From: Litoribacter ruber
Lineage (GTDB): Bacteria > Bacteroidota > Bacteroidia > Cytophagales > Cyclobacteriaceae
NCBI RefSeq assembly: GCF_018500185.1
Contig: NZ_JAHBGI010000011.1
Span: forward strand, 46,394-110,393
Length of the DNA stretch: 64,000 bases
Direction of reading: 5' to 3'
Shown here one piece after another: positions 32,820 through 41,792 of the stretch. The position numbers were made by a program, and so were the translations under genes. The notes under the pieces were generated by a model that was not told the origin of the DNA, ran no database searches, and worked only from the letters and a program-made list of their open reading frames with translations. Positions within the stretch are counted from its first letter, which is position 1. Each line of letters starts with the position of its first letter.

Positions 32820-34231
32820 TATTCCTCATCCTTGGCCACTTTAAATTCTCCGTTATCCTTTGTAGCCACCAAATTGGTAGCCAGCTCGAAAAGGTGTGCC
32901 TGCGATTCATAAAAGTGCATCATATACCCCGCTGTATTGGGGAAGCAGATGAGGTCACCGATCTCAGGCAGGTTTTCAAAAGCCAGTTTGCGTTTCAGGA
33001 TCAATTCCTGCTCAAGGCAATACGCACCAACCAAAAACCCCTCTACCGGTTGCTGAGTCTGTTTTGTTTTCATTGAAATGATGATGGGATCTAAAAGAAA
33101 GTCAGCACTTGAGCTGAACATCTGCGTGCGGTTCATTTCCAAACCTACTAGCCAATCACCGTTCATATCCTGCTTTCTAAATGCCACCCGGGCTACTGTA
33201 ATCCCCACCTGATCCAAAAGTGACCTTCCCGGCTCAATTCTGATCTCTATCTCAGCATGCTTATTCAAAACCTCATAAAGGGCAATACCTTCCGCATTTT
33301 CGAAAGTCAAAATTTGCTCTAAGAATACCGCCCGGGGAGTGGTGTTGTAGTAGGGATAAACTTTGGGCTCTCCGTGAAGCTTGCCATCCACTAATGTCAT
33401 CCCCAAGGGATCGTTGGCAAAAGTGATAGGGGATCTTTTCCCTAAAACGGCATTTTTTAATGACTGATGGAAGTCTTCCCACTCATTTTTATCATGCAGA
33501 TAATTCATCAGGAATCCACCTCCGATATCGATAAATTGGGTTTTAATTTCCTTCTCTGCCAAAAGGTCCACCATATTAAGTGTTTGAAACAGGGCATTTG
33601 CCCTTTGTTCTGGAGAATAACCGTTGAGGTGGAAATGGAATCCGGTAAAGTTAAGGTTTTGAAATTGATCTTTAAAACCTTCTGTAATAAGGTGGAAGGC
33701 TTGGGAAAAGGTGAATCCGAAACGGGTATACAGGATTTCCCCTTCATGCTCAAAACCTCCCAGTCTTATCCCGATATTTATCTTTTTGCCCAACTGTATG
33801 GCTGTCGCATTTGCAAGTTCACATTCATCCAGGTTGTCCAATACAATTGGCACTTGGTTTTGAATGGCAAGATCTATCAAGCGTCTATTTTTGACAGCTG
33901 CGGTAATGGCAATATTTTCTGGGTCAAGCCCTTCATGTATGCACTGTTCAAGTTCCCTGTAGCTGGCCGTATCGACCCCAAACCCCAGTTTTTTGGCTTC
34001 CTTTACCATGGACCGGCTTTTATTGGCCTTTCTGGCAAAGTATATTCTATGTTTGATATTGTATTTTTTGAAAACCTGGCTAAACTCTTCAAAATTCTCT
34101 TTAAACGGCTGTGGATTGTGCACATTGATAGGGGAGTGGTGTTTATCCACCAGCTCGGCCAACTTCTTTTTGTTCTTCAAAAATTCAGATATCCATTCGT
34201 GGATGATGGGAGTCAATTTTGGTAAGCTCAT
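32816..34231 (-). CDS. Fold-type-III PLP decarboxylase, Y4yA-like
   Basis: 471-residue PLP enzyme of the alanine-racemase/ornithine-DAP-decarboxylase fold. The PLP lysine is Lys68 in YFARKANKSRSM; FHFHLNGYSPE and FIDIGGGF bind phosphate and ring; EPGRSLLDQ and the C-terminal Cys of GAYCLEQELIL are family hallmarks of the decarboxylases. It fits best the group annotated Y4yA-family PLP enzymes, whose substrate is unknown, and also resembles siderophore decarboxylases such as SbnH. It is the last gene of a three-gene operon after an SbnA-like synthase and an FAD/NAD(P)-binding protein, with a 33-bp gap to the latter. It is not a housekeeping lysA by context. Confidence 0.85.
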   Translation of the reverse strand: MSLPKLTPIIHEWISEFLKNKKKLAELVDKHHSPINVHNPQPFKENFEEFSQVFKKYNIKHRIYFARKANKSRSMVKEAKKLGFGVDTASYRELEQCIHEGLDPENIAITAAVKNRRLIDLAIQNQVPIVLDNLDECELANATAIQLGKKINIGIRLGGFEHEGEILYTRFGFTFSQAFHLITEGFKDQFQNLNFTGFHFHLNGYSPEQRANALFQTLNMVDLLAEKEIKTQFIDIGGGFLMNYLHDKNEWEDFHQSLKNAVLGKRSPITFANDPLGMTLVDGKLHGEPKVYPYYNTTPRAVFLEQILTFENAEGIALYEVLNKHAEIEIRIEPGRSLLDQVGITVARVAFRKQDMNGDWLVGLEMNRTQMFSSSADFLLDPIIISMKTKQTQQPVEGFLVGAYCLEQELILKRKLAFENLPEIGDLICFPNTAGYMMHFYESQAHLFELATNLVATKDNGEFKVAKDEEY

Positions 34232-34264
34232 ATGAAGGTAAAATGATTTGACTTTACAATTAAA

Positions 34265-36091
34265 TTAAGCAATCGGCTTTATTTTTTCGTTTTGCAGGAT
34301 AGAAATGACGCTTTTCGCCCAACTACTCGTTAGATTGTTTCTGTATCGAGACAGGGTGTCATTGTCAAAAGTAATACCCTCCGTTGGGGTGCCGGCCAGA
34401 TGGAGGCTGGGATTAGGAATGCCAGTGGAATCAATTGCCGCACCTTCTTTGGAAATTTCGAAGCACCCGGGTGCATACTCGCCGTTGTAAAATGGCTTGA
34501 GCAATCCTTCAGTGTATAGCTTTTTCATAAGTGGGTTAAGACCCTGCCTGAAATCCGGTCGGGCCATTCTCGCATCGATTAGCGTATCCACTTCAATCGA
34601 AAATGGAAATTTTGAACCTGAAAGCATTGGTTTTGGTCGGGTTTTATCAATTTCAAAATTTGGAGAAGGGCCCAATTCAAAAGATATGATCCCTGCATCC
34701 ACAAGGGCTAATATTTTCTCCATATTGGCCACAGGGGGACCATAGGTGACCCGACACAGGCTGCCGTTCAATTTGTCCAAAGCCCTTTGTGAATCGGATG
34801 AAAAACCGCCAAAATTATAGATCCTGCCCAAATGAACCGTTACCTCCCGCCATACCGCAACTGCGGCCATAAGTGGGCTTTCAAGTTCTCCCAATTTGGT
34901 TTCTTCTATGGATTGGGCGATATAATCCCGAACTGATGAATGAAACTCATCATGTGATTCAATTTTTTTGTTGTGGAAGGGATCCAAAAAGCTTTCAAAT
35001 ATAAAACCATCATTGTCTGTATTTTTCACTGTGGAATAATAGGCCTCCTCAACCTCCTTTTTCAACAAAGGAAAAATGGATTTTTGGAAGTCAATTTGAT
35101 TTTCAGCTGAATGCTTGATTAAATCATCAAAATATGGCTCTGTGAGATGTTTCAATTCATATTTCTTACCCTCCGGAATTGGTCCTCGAGGAAGCATGGG
35201 TAGACTGCTTCTGGAAAAACAATAAATTTTATTCGGCTCTTTACCCGATGGAAAATACGTCAATTTATCCTCTATCTGCATAAATGTCCCACCTCTGCCC
35301 TCCGTAAGCGCCAAGGCAGCATCAATAAATGTGAGCCCCACACCTTTGATGGCTACTACCTCTTTTGCTGGCAGCTCGGTTAGTTGTGGGGCTACAGGAT
35401 AAGCTTTAGGTATGAATTTAAATGTGGCGTGTTTGGAAGCATAATCCTTAAGATTTTTTTCCAATTCTGTATCAAAGTTCTGGGAATGCCCAGATGCAAT
35501 CAGGATTTTTTCATAACCACCCAAATGAGTTTCTGAATTTGTGGTTAAGTAGTAATTTCCGGCTTCAATCTCTATATCTTGAACAGGCGCAGCGATAAGA
35601 TTTACCTGCATGTTTGCTGGTAAGTTTTCAAGGACTTTCCTCAGCCCATCCTGCAAGTATGCCCCCACCAGCGATCTGCTGGCATAATCGGTAAACTTAG
35701 CTGGGCAGTCGGTGAGATTCATTCTTTCTACCCATTGCCACAGGCTCAACTTTTCACAGGAGATCTGATCCGGTTCATCGATCCAAATATTGATGTTGCC
35801 GATATTATAGTTAATCAGCAAATATTCCGGCTGGTCCACACGGTAATTGTTACCAGCAGCAAAATGAGGGGTTTCATTAAACCAGTCCACTATAAGGGCA
35901 TGCGTAGCATCATGCATATAGGCCACCAGTCTCTCCAATGCATAAAAACCCTTTGGTCCGCCGCCAATAATAGCAACCCTGGGGATATCCCGAGTTAAAG
36001 CTAATCCAGTGGCAGGAAGGATAAATTGATCAATGACCTGATGGTTTTCTTCAATTCGTTTGGTATAGATGTGATTTGTCTTCCAGATCAT
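34265..36091 (-). CDS. FAD/NAD(P)-binding oxidoreductase-like protein
   Basis: 608 residues with a dinucleotide-binding motif VAIIGGGPKGFYALERL at about residues 39-55, followed by AAGNNYRVDQPEYLLINYN, a stretch typical of the FAD_NAD_binding_9 (COG4529-type) family. A central segment EVVAIKGVGLTFIDAALAL is the second nucleotide-binding block of these proteins. The C-terminal third (about 480-590) contains HLAGTPTEGITFDND, also a family feature. No enzyme of this family has a well-established reaction known to me. It starts 8 bp after the SbnA-like gene and probably oxidises or hydroxylates a pathway intermediate. Confidence 0.82.
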   Translation of the reverse strand: MIWKTNHIYTKRIEENHQVIDQFILPATGLALTRDIPRVAIIGGGPKGFYALERLVAYMHDATHALIVDWFNETPHFAAGNNYRVDQPEYLLINYNIGNINIWIDEPDQISCEKLSLWQWVERMNLTDCPAKFTDYASRSLVGAYLQDGLRKVLENLPANMQVNLIAAPVQDIEIEAGNYYLTTNSETHLGGYEKILIASGHSQNFDTELEKNLKDYASKHATFKFIPKAYPVAPQLTELPAKEVVAIKGVGLTFIDAALALTEGRGGTFMQIEDKLTYFPSGKEPNKIYCFSRSSLPMLPRGPIPEGKKYELKHLTEPYFDDLIKHSAENQIDFQKSIFPLLKKEVEEAYYSTVKNTDNDGFIFESFLDPFHNKKIESHDEFHSSVRDYIAQSIEETKLGELESPLMAAVAVWREVTVHLGRIYNFGGFSSDSQRALDKLNGSLCRVTYGPPVANMEKILALVDAGIISFELGPSPNFEIDKTRPKPMLSGSKFPFSIEVDTLIDARMARPDFRQGLNPLMKKLYTEGLLKPFYNGEYAPGCFEISKEGAAIDSTGIPNPSLHLAGTPTEGITFDNDTLSRYRNNLTSSWAKSVISILQNEKIKPIA

Positions 36092-36099
36092 GCGTAAGT

Positions 36100-37083
36100 T
36101 TAAAATTTTAATGATTTTTCAAATTCCTCACCAAAATGATCTTTCACCCATCGGTTGTTATACACCGTGTCTAGATACCTTTCCCCTCGGTCGCAGATGA
36201 TGCCGGCAACCGTACTTCCTTTTGGTAGATGGGGAAGAGCATATTGGATAGCACTCACGATGGCTCCAGAAGACCCTCCAGCTAAGATGGCTTCCTTTTT
36301 TAACAGTTCCCGGCACCCTCTTATGCTATCCTGCTCGCTCATAAGGATGGCCTGTTCGACCAGGGATTCATTGAGGAATTGGCTTTTTCGGCCAGCCCCA
36401 ATACCCGGAATAACTCTTTTGGCAGGACTGTCGCCAAAAATGATGCTTCCTTTGGAATCCACAGGGACAACTTTCGTTTTGGCGCCTTTCATGTGAATAC
36501 GGTCCGCACAGCCCATAATAGTGCCACAGGTGCTGGTGGCCACAAATAGATAATCCAAGTTCCCGTACAGTTCGTCCAATATCTCATCCACAGTTTGGTG
36601 GTGGGCCTCGGGGTTAGCCGGATTGGCGTATTGATTGGGCCAAAAGGAATTGGGGATGCTGTCCAGCAGCTGTTCTACTTTTTTCAGCCGGGCCTTTAGA
36701 TAACCCCCAGTGTCATCGGGTTGGGTGACTTTTTCCACTTTGGCCCCGTAGGTTTTTAAGATCTTCACCGTTTGCGGATTGATGTAAGGGTCAACTACCA
36801 GAGTCAGGGGAATGCTATGGCAAAGGCAGATTTGTGCCAACCCAATCCCCATATTGCCCGATGTGCTTTCTACAATTCTGGTTGTGGAGTTTATTTTGCC
36901 CTCCGCTATGCCCCGTTGTATTATATTTAGAGCCGTGCGGTCCTTGATGGATCCTGCCGGATTGAATGCCTCAAGTTTGCCAAACACCTGCTCTCCAGGA
37001 AAGAGTTTAGTGAGGGGAACAAGCGGAGTATGGCCTATGGTGGCTAGAATTCCCGATGCCAAGGCTTCAGTTTGAATGTTCAT
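36100..37083 (-). CDS. SbnA-like PLP-dependent synthase (cysteine-synthase family)
   Basis: 327-residue fold-II PLP enzyme. The PLP lysine is Lys47 in NPAGSIKDRTAL; the phosphate/substrate loop is STSGNMGIGLAQ. Family-specific stretches FWPNQYANPANPEAHHQT, TSTCGTIMGCADRI, VPVDSKGSIIFG and RVIPGIGAGR agree better with SbnA-type 2,3-diaminopropionate synthases than with ordinary CysK/CysM. SbnA of staphyloferrin B synthesis joins O-phospho-L-serine and L-glutamate. No CysE or sulfur gene is nearby. It is first in the minus-strand operon with the flavoprotein and the decarboxylase; a 9-4-9 inverted repeat lies 58 bp upstream of its start. Confidence 0.85.
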   Translation of the reverse strand: MNIQTEALASGILATIGHTPLVPLTKLFPGEQVFGKLEAFNPAGSIKDRTALNIIQRGIAEGKINSTTRIVESTSGNMGIGLAQICLCHSIPLTLVVDPYINPQTVKILKTYGAKVEKVTQPDDTGGYLKARLKKVEQLLDSIPNSFWPNQYANPANPEAHHQTVDEILDELYGNLDYLFVATSTCGTIMGCADRIHMKGAKTKVVPVDSKGSIIFGDSPAKRVIPGIGAGRKSQFLNESLVEQAILMSEQDSIRGCRELLKKEAILAGGSSGAIVSAIQYALPHLPKGSTVAGIICDRGERYLDTVYNNRWVKDHFGEEFEKSLKF

Positions 37084-37140
37084 ATGGTAGTGGTCAGTAG
37101 TTTACAAAATTATTCTTTTGTGATTTTTTTAGGAATCTCA

Positions 37141-37162
37141 ATTCAAAATCATAATTTTGAAT
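37141..37162. promoter_or_regulatory. Perfect 9-bp inverted repeat upstream of the SbnA-like operon
   Basis: ATTCAAAAT, 4-bp spacer, ATTTTGAAT, perfectly symmetric, in the 177-bp gap between the divergent SbnA-like and GNAT genes. It could be the operator of an unlinked repressor. AT-rich composition raises the chance level. Confidence 0.4.
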
Positions 37163-37260
37163 TTATAACTGAATAATTTTAATAAATAGTATTACTATAA
37201 AAATGTGCAAAGCCTGCGCCAATAATTCATAACAATGGGCAAAACCCTCATTAAAGCTGA

Positions 37261-37695
37261 ATGGTAATGGAATTTGAAAAACTCACTGCAGAAAATTTTC
37301 CTGAAGTAATCCAACTCTGGGAGGCCTCGGTCCGCTTTTCTCACGATTTTTTGAAAGAGGAAGATATTTCCCTTATGAAACCCATGCTAATAAACACCTA
37401 CTTGCAGTCCCTCAACCTGGTGGGCCTGTACAAGGGGGGGCTGATTGGGTTTTATGGCACCCGATCAAGCAAGCTCGAGATGCTCTATGTGCTTCCCAAT
37501 TATATTGGCCAGGGCTACGGCAAGGCTTTGCTGCAACATGCCCGGGAATTTGAAAAAATTGATGCGGTGGAGGTGAACGAGCAAAACCGCTCCGCTTTGG
37601 CCTTTTATGAGCATCAGGGATTCAGAATAGTCAACAAAATAGAAAAGGACCACTGGGGATTGGGTTATCCACTTGTCCATATGGTTTTTGACTAA
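37261..37695 (+). CDS. GNAT-family N-acetyltransferase
   Basis: 144 residues with a GNAT acetyl-CoA fold: the pyrophosphate-binding loop reads VLPNYIGQGYGKALLQHA at about residues 77-94, preceded by strand KLEMLYV and followed by VEVNEQNRSALAFYEHQGF, which is the characteristic beta-bulge and C-terminal helix. It resembles YjaB/small-amine acetyltransferases; the acceptor is unknown. It is divergent from the SbnA-like operon and overlaps the convergent MscS gene by 4 bp, so a functional link to either is uncertain. An alternative start is the ATG at 37267. Confidence 0.85.
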   Translation: MVMEFEKLTAENFPEVIQLWEASVRFSHDFLKEEDISLMKPMLINTYLQSLNLVGLYKGGLIGFYGTRSSKLEMLYVLPNYIGQGYGKALLQHAREFEKIDAVEVNEQNRSALAFYEHQGFRIVNKIEKDHWGLGYPLVHMVFD

Positions 37696-38597
37696 TTTTC
37701 CGAGTTGTTGTGGTTTTCTTTTGGCCATACCTCATGAAGCTTTTCCCCACCCTTGATTCCAAAATCCAAGGTTCTGATGGGGAAAGGGATCATGATGTCA
37801 TTTTCATCATACTGTTGCTTAATGGCCATGATTGCCTCACTGCGAGCCTGTAGAAAGTCGGGTTGTTTTTTAAATTTTACCCAAAAACGCACCACATAAT
37901 TTATGGAGCTGTCGCCAAACTCCGTGAAATAAAGGGAAATGTCTTCATTTGAAAGCACGTTGTTCACTGACTTTACCGCTTTTAAAGTGACCTCTTTTAC
38001 TTTTTGGAGATCGTCTCCATACGATACGCCACATTCCAAGTCTATTCTCCGCTTGCCATGGGTGTTGTAGTTGATTATGGTGTTTTCAAAAACTTCCTTG
38101 TTTGGCACAATGTGAATTTGACCCTGCAGGGAGCGGATGATGGTGGAGCGGAGATTGAGCCGCTGCACGATGCCTTTTGAGCCCTGCGTTTCGATCAGGT
38201 CACCTTCTTCAAATGGCCTGCGGATAGCCATGATCACCCCCGACATGAAATTTGCCATGATATCCTGAAAAGCAAAGCCCAGGGCCAGACCGATGATACC
38301 GGCACCAGCCAAAAGGGTGGTGACCGTCCTGGTAAGATCCAGCACACCCAGTGCGATGAAGCAGGCCACCAAAATGATGGCTACATGGATAGTGGTCGTG
38401 ATCAAAGATAGCAAAGACTCATGCCTGGTGACTTTTCGTAGGGCCTTATAAATTAGGTTTCTGGCCACCTTGGCAATGATCGCACCGATGAACACCACGA
38501 TCACCGCCAATACAAAATTTGGCAACATGGCTATTATCGTAGTTGCCCAATCTTCTAGTTTGGTAAATATTAAATCTGATGCGTCTCTGATATCCAT
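37692..38597 (-). CDS. Small-conductance mechanosensitive channel (MscS family)
   Basis: 301-residue inner-membrane protein with three N-terminal hydrophobic helices (about residues 18-45, 65-90, 92-110). The pore-lining helix is glycine/alanine-rich (LLAGAGIIGLALGFAFQDI), followed by the beta-domain motif RRPFEEGDLIETQG and a C-terminal alpha/beta domain, as in E. coli MscS, and of comparable length. It opens on membrane tension to release solutes at hypo-osmotic shock. Single gene; it shares 4 bp at its 3' end with the GNAT gene and is divergent from the SDR-DUF2867 gene. Confidence 0.93.
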   Translation of the reverse strand: MDIRDASDLIFTKLEDWATTIIAMLPNFVLAVIVVFIGAIIAKVARNLIYKALRKVTRHESLLSLITTTIHVAIILVACFIALGVLDLTRTVTTLLAGAGIIGLALGFAFQDIMANFMSGVIMAIRRPFEEGDLIETQGSKGIVQRLNLRSTIIRSLQGQIHIVPNKEVFENTIINYNTHGKRRIDLECGVSYGDDLQKVKEVTLKAVKSVNNVLSNEDISLYFTEFGDSSINYVVRFWVKFKKQPDFLQARSEAIMAIKQQYDENDIMIPFPIRTLDFGIKGGEKLHEVWPKENHNNSEN

Positions 38598-38676
38598 TTG
38601 CTAAAAATTGATTTGGTCACTATTTCAACAAATCAAATAGGTGATTGTTGTCACTACACACAAAATTCTAATCTGC

Positions 38677-40095
38677 ATGAAGATCCTTCTTACCGGAACT
38701 ACCGGATATATTGGGCAAAGACTGCTCCCAGCACTGTTAGCTGATGGCCATCAGGTTGCCTGTTGCACACGGGACAAGCAGCGGTTTGACGCCAGTAAGT
38801 ATGAGCAAAAAAACCTATCCATAGTTGAGATTGACTTCCTGAAAGAGGACACTCTGGATTCTGTACCCGAGGATATTGATGTGGCATTTTACCTAATCCA
38901 TAGCATGTCAAGCAGTAAAGGAGATTTTGAATCCCTGGAGGAAAAGTCGGCTAAGAATTTTGTGAAAGCCATGGAAAAAACCCATGTAATGCAGGTAATT
39001 TACCTAGGCGGTATTGTCAATGACAAACAACTTTCCAAGCATCTCCGCTCCAGAAAGCTGGTGGAGGATACTTTGGGCAAGGGAAAGTTTGCCTTGACCA
39101 CTTTGAGGGCGGGGATTATTCTGGGGTCCGGAAGCGCTTCTTTTGAGATTATCCGGGATTTAGTCGAAAAATTGCCCGTGATGGTGGCGCCAAAATGGCT
39201 CAATACCAAATCACAGCCCATCGCCATTCGGAATGTCATCCAATTTTTGAAAGGCGTGGTAGGATTGGAAAAAACCTATAATCAGCATTTTGACATTGGC
39301 GGCCCCGAAATCCTGACCTATAAAGAAATGCTTCTTCGCTTTGCCCAAGTGAGAAACCTCAAACGCAAAATCATTACTGTTCCGGTCATGACACCGAAGC
39401 TGAGTTCCTATTGGCTGTATTTTGTTACCTCTGTTTCCTATTCATTGGCCGTCAATTTGGTCAGCAGCATGAGTGTGGAAGTGGTGGTGGAGGAAAATGA
39501 TCTGGCAAAGTGGCTGGATATTAAACTTTTGACCTATGAGGAGGCCATAAGGGTGGCCTTTGACAAGATCCAAAATGAGGAGGTAGTGTCGAGCTGGATA
39601 GATGCCCAGGCCAGAAATGTGCTGGCAGGTGGGATATCCCAGCTATCCCAAGTGCCCACCTACGGTTGCTTTGTAGACAAACGGGAAAAAGAAGTCCGCA
39701 GTGTAGAGGATACGCTGATGAAAATCTGGACTATAGGTGGGGATACGGGTTGGTATACCTCGGATTGGCTTTGGAGGTTCAGGGGCTTTTTGGACAAGCT
39801 TTTTGGTGGAGTAGGGCTGCGTAGGGGGAGAAAGCATAAGTCTGCGATATTTGCCGGAGATTCGCTTGATTTTTGGCGGGTCCTATATGCCAATAGGGAA
39901 GAAAAACGCCTTCTGCTTTATGCAGAAATGAAACTTCCCGGGGAAGCATGGCTAGAATTTGAGATCAAAGACAACAAAATCGTGCAGACGGCCACCTTCC
40001 GGCCACTTGGTGTTGCCGGAAGGGCATATTGGTATTCCGTATTGCCTTTTCATGGGATAATTTTCAGAAGGATGATAAATGAATTGGCTAAATGA
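38677..40095 (+). CDS. NAD(P)-binding SDR protein fused to a DUF2867 domain
   Basis: 472 residues from the ATG at 38677 (MKILLTGTTGYIGQRL), which gives the proper Rossmann start; a GTG 36 bp upstream is less likely. The first about 300 residues are an extended, atypical SDR of the NmrA/DUF2867-associated type with GTTGYIGQR at 7-15. The C-terminal about 150 residues (VLYANREEKRLLLYAEMKLPG, then FRPLGVAGRAYWYSVLPFH) match DUF2867, an SRPBCC-like domain. This fusion is widespread; the reaction is unknown. It is divergent from the MscS gene. Confidence 0.85.
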   Translation: MKILLTGTTGYIGQRLLPALLADGHQVACCTRDKQRFDASKYEQKNLSIVEIDFLKEDTLDSVPEDIDVAFYLIHSMSSSKGDFESLEEKSAKNFVKAMEKTHVMQVIYLGGIVNDKQLSKHLRSRKLVEDTLGKGKFALTTLRAGIILGSGSASFEIIRDLVEKLPVMVAPKWLNTKSQPIAIRNVIQFLKGVVGLEKTYNQHFDIGGPEILTYKEMLLRFAQVRNLKRKIITVPVMTPKLSSYWLYFVTSVSYSLAVNLVSSMSVEVVVEENDLAKWLDIKLLTYEEAIRVAFDKIQNEEVVSSWIDAQARNVLAGGISQLSQVPTYGCFVDKREKEVRSVEDTLMKIWTIGGDTGWYTSDWLWRFRGFLDKLFGGVGLRRGRKHKSAIFAGDSLDFWRVLYANREEKRLLLYAEMKLPGEAWLEFEIKDNKIVQTATFRPLGVAGRAYWYSVLPFHGIIFRRMINELAK

Positions 40096-40181
40096 TGATT
40101 TTATAATATTTTAATTTACATAAATAATATTTTTAAAAAACATTGATTTTTAGTATATTTATATACTTTTATCATTGTTTT

Positions 40182-41792
40182 ATGGGCACCCTGATGCAAT
40201 TGGCTAATAGATTTGGAGGGATCAATTTACTTTTCATCCCCCTGGCAATGCTTTTTTTCCAATGTGCCTCATCGACCAAAGTGAAAAGGGAACTCCGACA
40301 CGTAGAAGAAATCCAAAACCTTAATAAGGAAGCCCAAAGGCAATATTTGAAAGTTCATCTTCTGGATGGGCACCTCTATATCTTGCAGGACTGGCGATAT
40401 GATTTGGATCACAAATATGTCTCCGGCTATGGACGCTACCTCGATCCCAACAGGCAGCTGATCCAAAGCAAGCTTCCCAAGGAATCCCAAGAGAGTAGAA
40501 GATCCAGTGTAGTTCCCTTTTTCATTCCCTATGATCAGATTTTGATGGTGGAAACAAATTCCCGTGGCTTCAATGCCGGGGTGGCAACCTTGGCCATTAC
40601 CGGGCTGACCACCATGATTATTTCCGTCAATTGCCTCGTAAATCCCAAATCCTGCTTTGGCTCCTGCCCAACATTCTTTGTACCCACTGAAGATGGGCTT
40701 CAGCTTGTGGGGGAAGGTTTTTCCTCCAGCATAAGCAGGTCTCTGGAAGATACAGATGTGGATAGAATCGATGCTAAAATGATATTGGGTTCACCGGTTT
40801 CCCTGACGGTCAAAAATGAGGCCTTGGAGACGCATATGATAAGGAAGCTGAATATCTATCAGGCTCAAAGTAGTGCGGGAAACAAGATATATTATAGCAA
40901 TGAAGGCAGGTTTTATGAAGTATCAGGAATTAGGCAACCTTCTTTGGCTACAAACAAGGGCAAGTCCATTTTGTCCTATGTGGAGGAAAAGGATGAGCTG
41001 GAATGGTTTAGCCTGGCTAATGATAAGAATTTAAATACCAAAGAGGAGATTTATTTGGAATTTGAGCAGACTGGGGAGCCTGTTGGACTCATTATTGACA
41101 AGCGGCAATCTCTGATGACCACTTTTTTATTCTATAACTTAATATCCCTGATGGGGCAAACGACCGGCTATTACATTTCGGAAATGGAATTAAACAAACC
41201 TTACCTCAAAAAGCGGATCGAAAAAATGTATGGGTTATTGGGGGGTATAGAGGTGGAAATACGGAATGATAGAGGGAAGTGGGAGAAATGTACCAACCTG
41301 CGCGAAGCAGGCCCAATTGTGACAGACTCCCACTTTGTGCCCCTGCCAAGTAGCCCTGCTCAAGATAAAATCCAAATCAGGTTGAGGCTCACTGAAGGGC
41401 TCTGGAGGATAAATGAATTAAGTTTGGGGACGATTGTGGGGGAAATAACGCCCGAAAAGCTGCATCCTGCCAATGTAGTGGTAAATGGCAAGGCAGCAGA
41501 TGAGCTGCTGGCCAAATTGCACTCCGATGAATATGTGGTGACATTTCCTGGAGATGAATTTACCGTGCTATATCCGTCCACAATCACTGAAAACACGGAA
41601 TATTTTATTGAAAGCAAGGGCTACTACTTGGAGTGGCTGAGGGAGGAGTGGATGAAGGATGCGAATATCCGTATGGCAAAAAAGGTAATCATGTGGCCTT
41701 CTTGGTATTTGAGAGCGATGGCCCCTGTTTTTAAAGAAATAGAACCTGAGATGGAAGAGGCGTTTTGGAGCAGCAGATATACCAACCCATGA
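40182..41792 (+). CDS. Large predicted lipoprotein of unknown function
   Basis: About 536 residues from the ATG at 40182; the upstream TTG is unlikely. The hydrophobic N-terminus ends FFQCASS, with Cys28 as possible lipidation site, though the residues before Cys are not an ideal lipobox. No named family recognised. A short hydrophobic patch (GVATLAITGLTTMIISV, about residues 140-156) is followed by a Cys-rich segment NCLVNPKSCFGSCPTFFVP. The stop overlaps the next lipoprotein's ATG (ATGA), so the two products may act together at the cell envelope. Confidence 0.72.
   Translation: MGTLMQLANRFGGINLLFIPLAMLFFQCASSTKVKRELRHVEEIQNLNKEAQRQYLKVHLLDGHLYILQDWRYDLDHKYVSGYGRYLDPNRQLIQSKLPKESQESRRSSVVPFFIPYDQILMVETNSRGFNAGVATLAITGLTTMIISVNCLVNPKSCFGSCPTFFVPTEDGLQLVGEGFSSSISRSLEDTDVDRIDAKMILGSPVSLTVKNEALETHMIRKLNIYQAQSSAGNKIYYSNEGRFYEVSGIRQPSLATNKGKSILSYVEEKDELEWFSLANDKNLNTKEEIYLEFEQTGEPVGLIIDKRQSLMTTFLFYNLISLMGQTTGYYISEMELNKPYLKKRIEKMYGLLGGIEVEIRNDRGKWEKCTNLREAGPIVTDSHFVPLPSSPAQDKIQIRLRLTEGLWRINELSLGTIVGEITPEKLHPANVVVNGKAADELLAKLHSDEYVVTFPGDEFTVLYPSTITENTEYFIESKGYYLEWLREEWMKDANIRMAKKVIMWPSWYLRAMAPVFKEIEPEMEEAFWSSRYTNP

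Noticed and set aside
33467..34225. A 252-codon plus-strand frame opposite the Y4yA-like decarboxylase gene
   Set aside because: Its length is a by-product of the opposite gene's codon pattern; the encoded sequence has no recognisable domain and the minus-strand gene has intact catalytic motifs.
32816..34231. Housekeeping diaminopimelate decarboxylase (lysA)
   Set aside because: The enzyme shares the fold, but its context with an SbnA-like synthase and flavoprotein, and its sequence stretches, fit the Y4yA-like group better; no dap or lys gene is near.
40143..41792. Longer start (TTG at 40143) for the large lipoprotein
   Set aside because: It adds an aromatic-rich segment before the signal sequence and has no support compared with the ATG at 40182.
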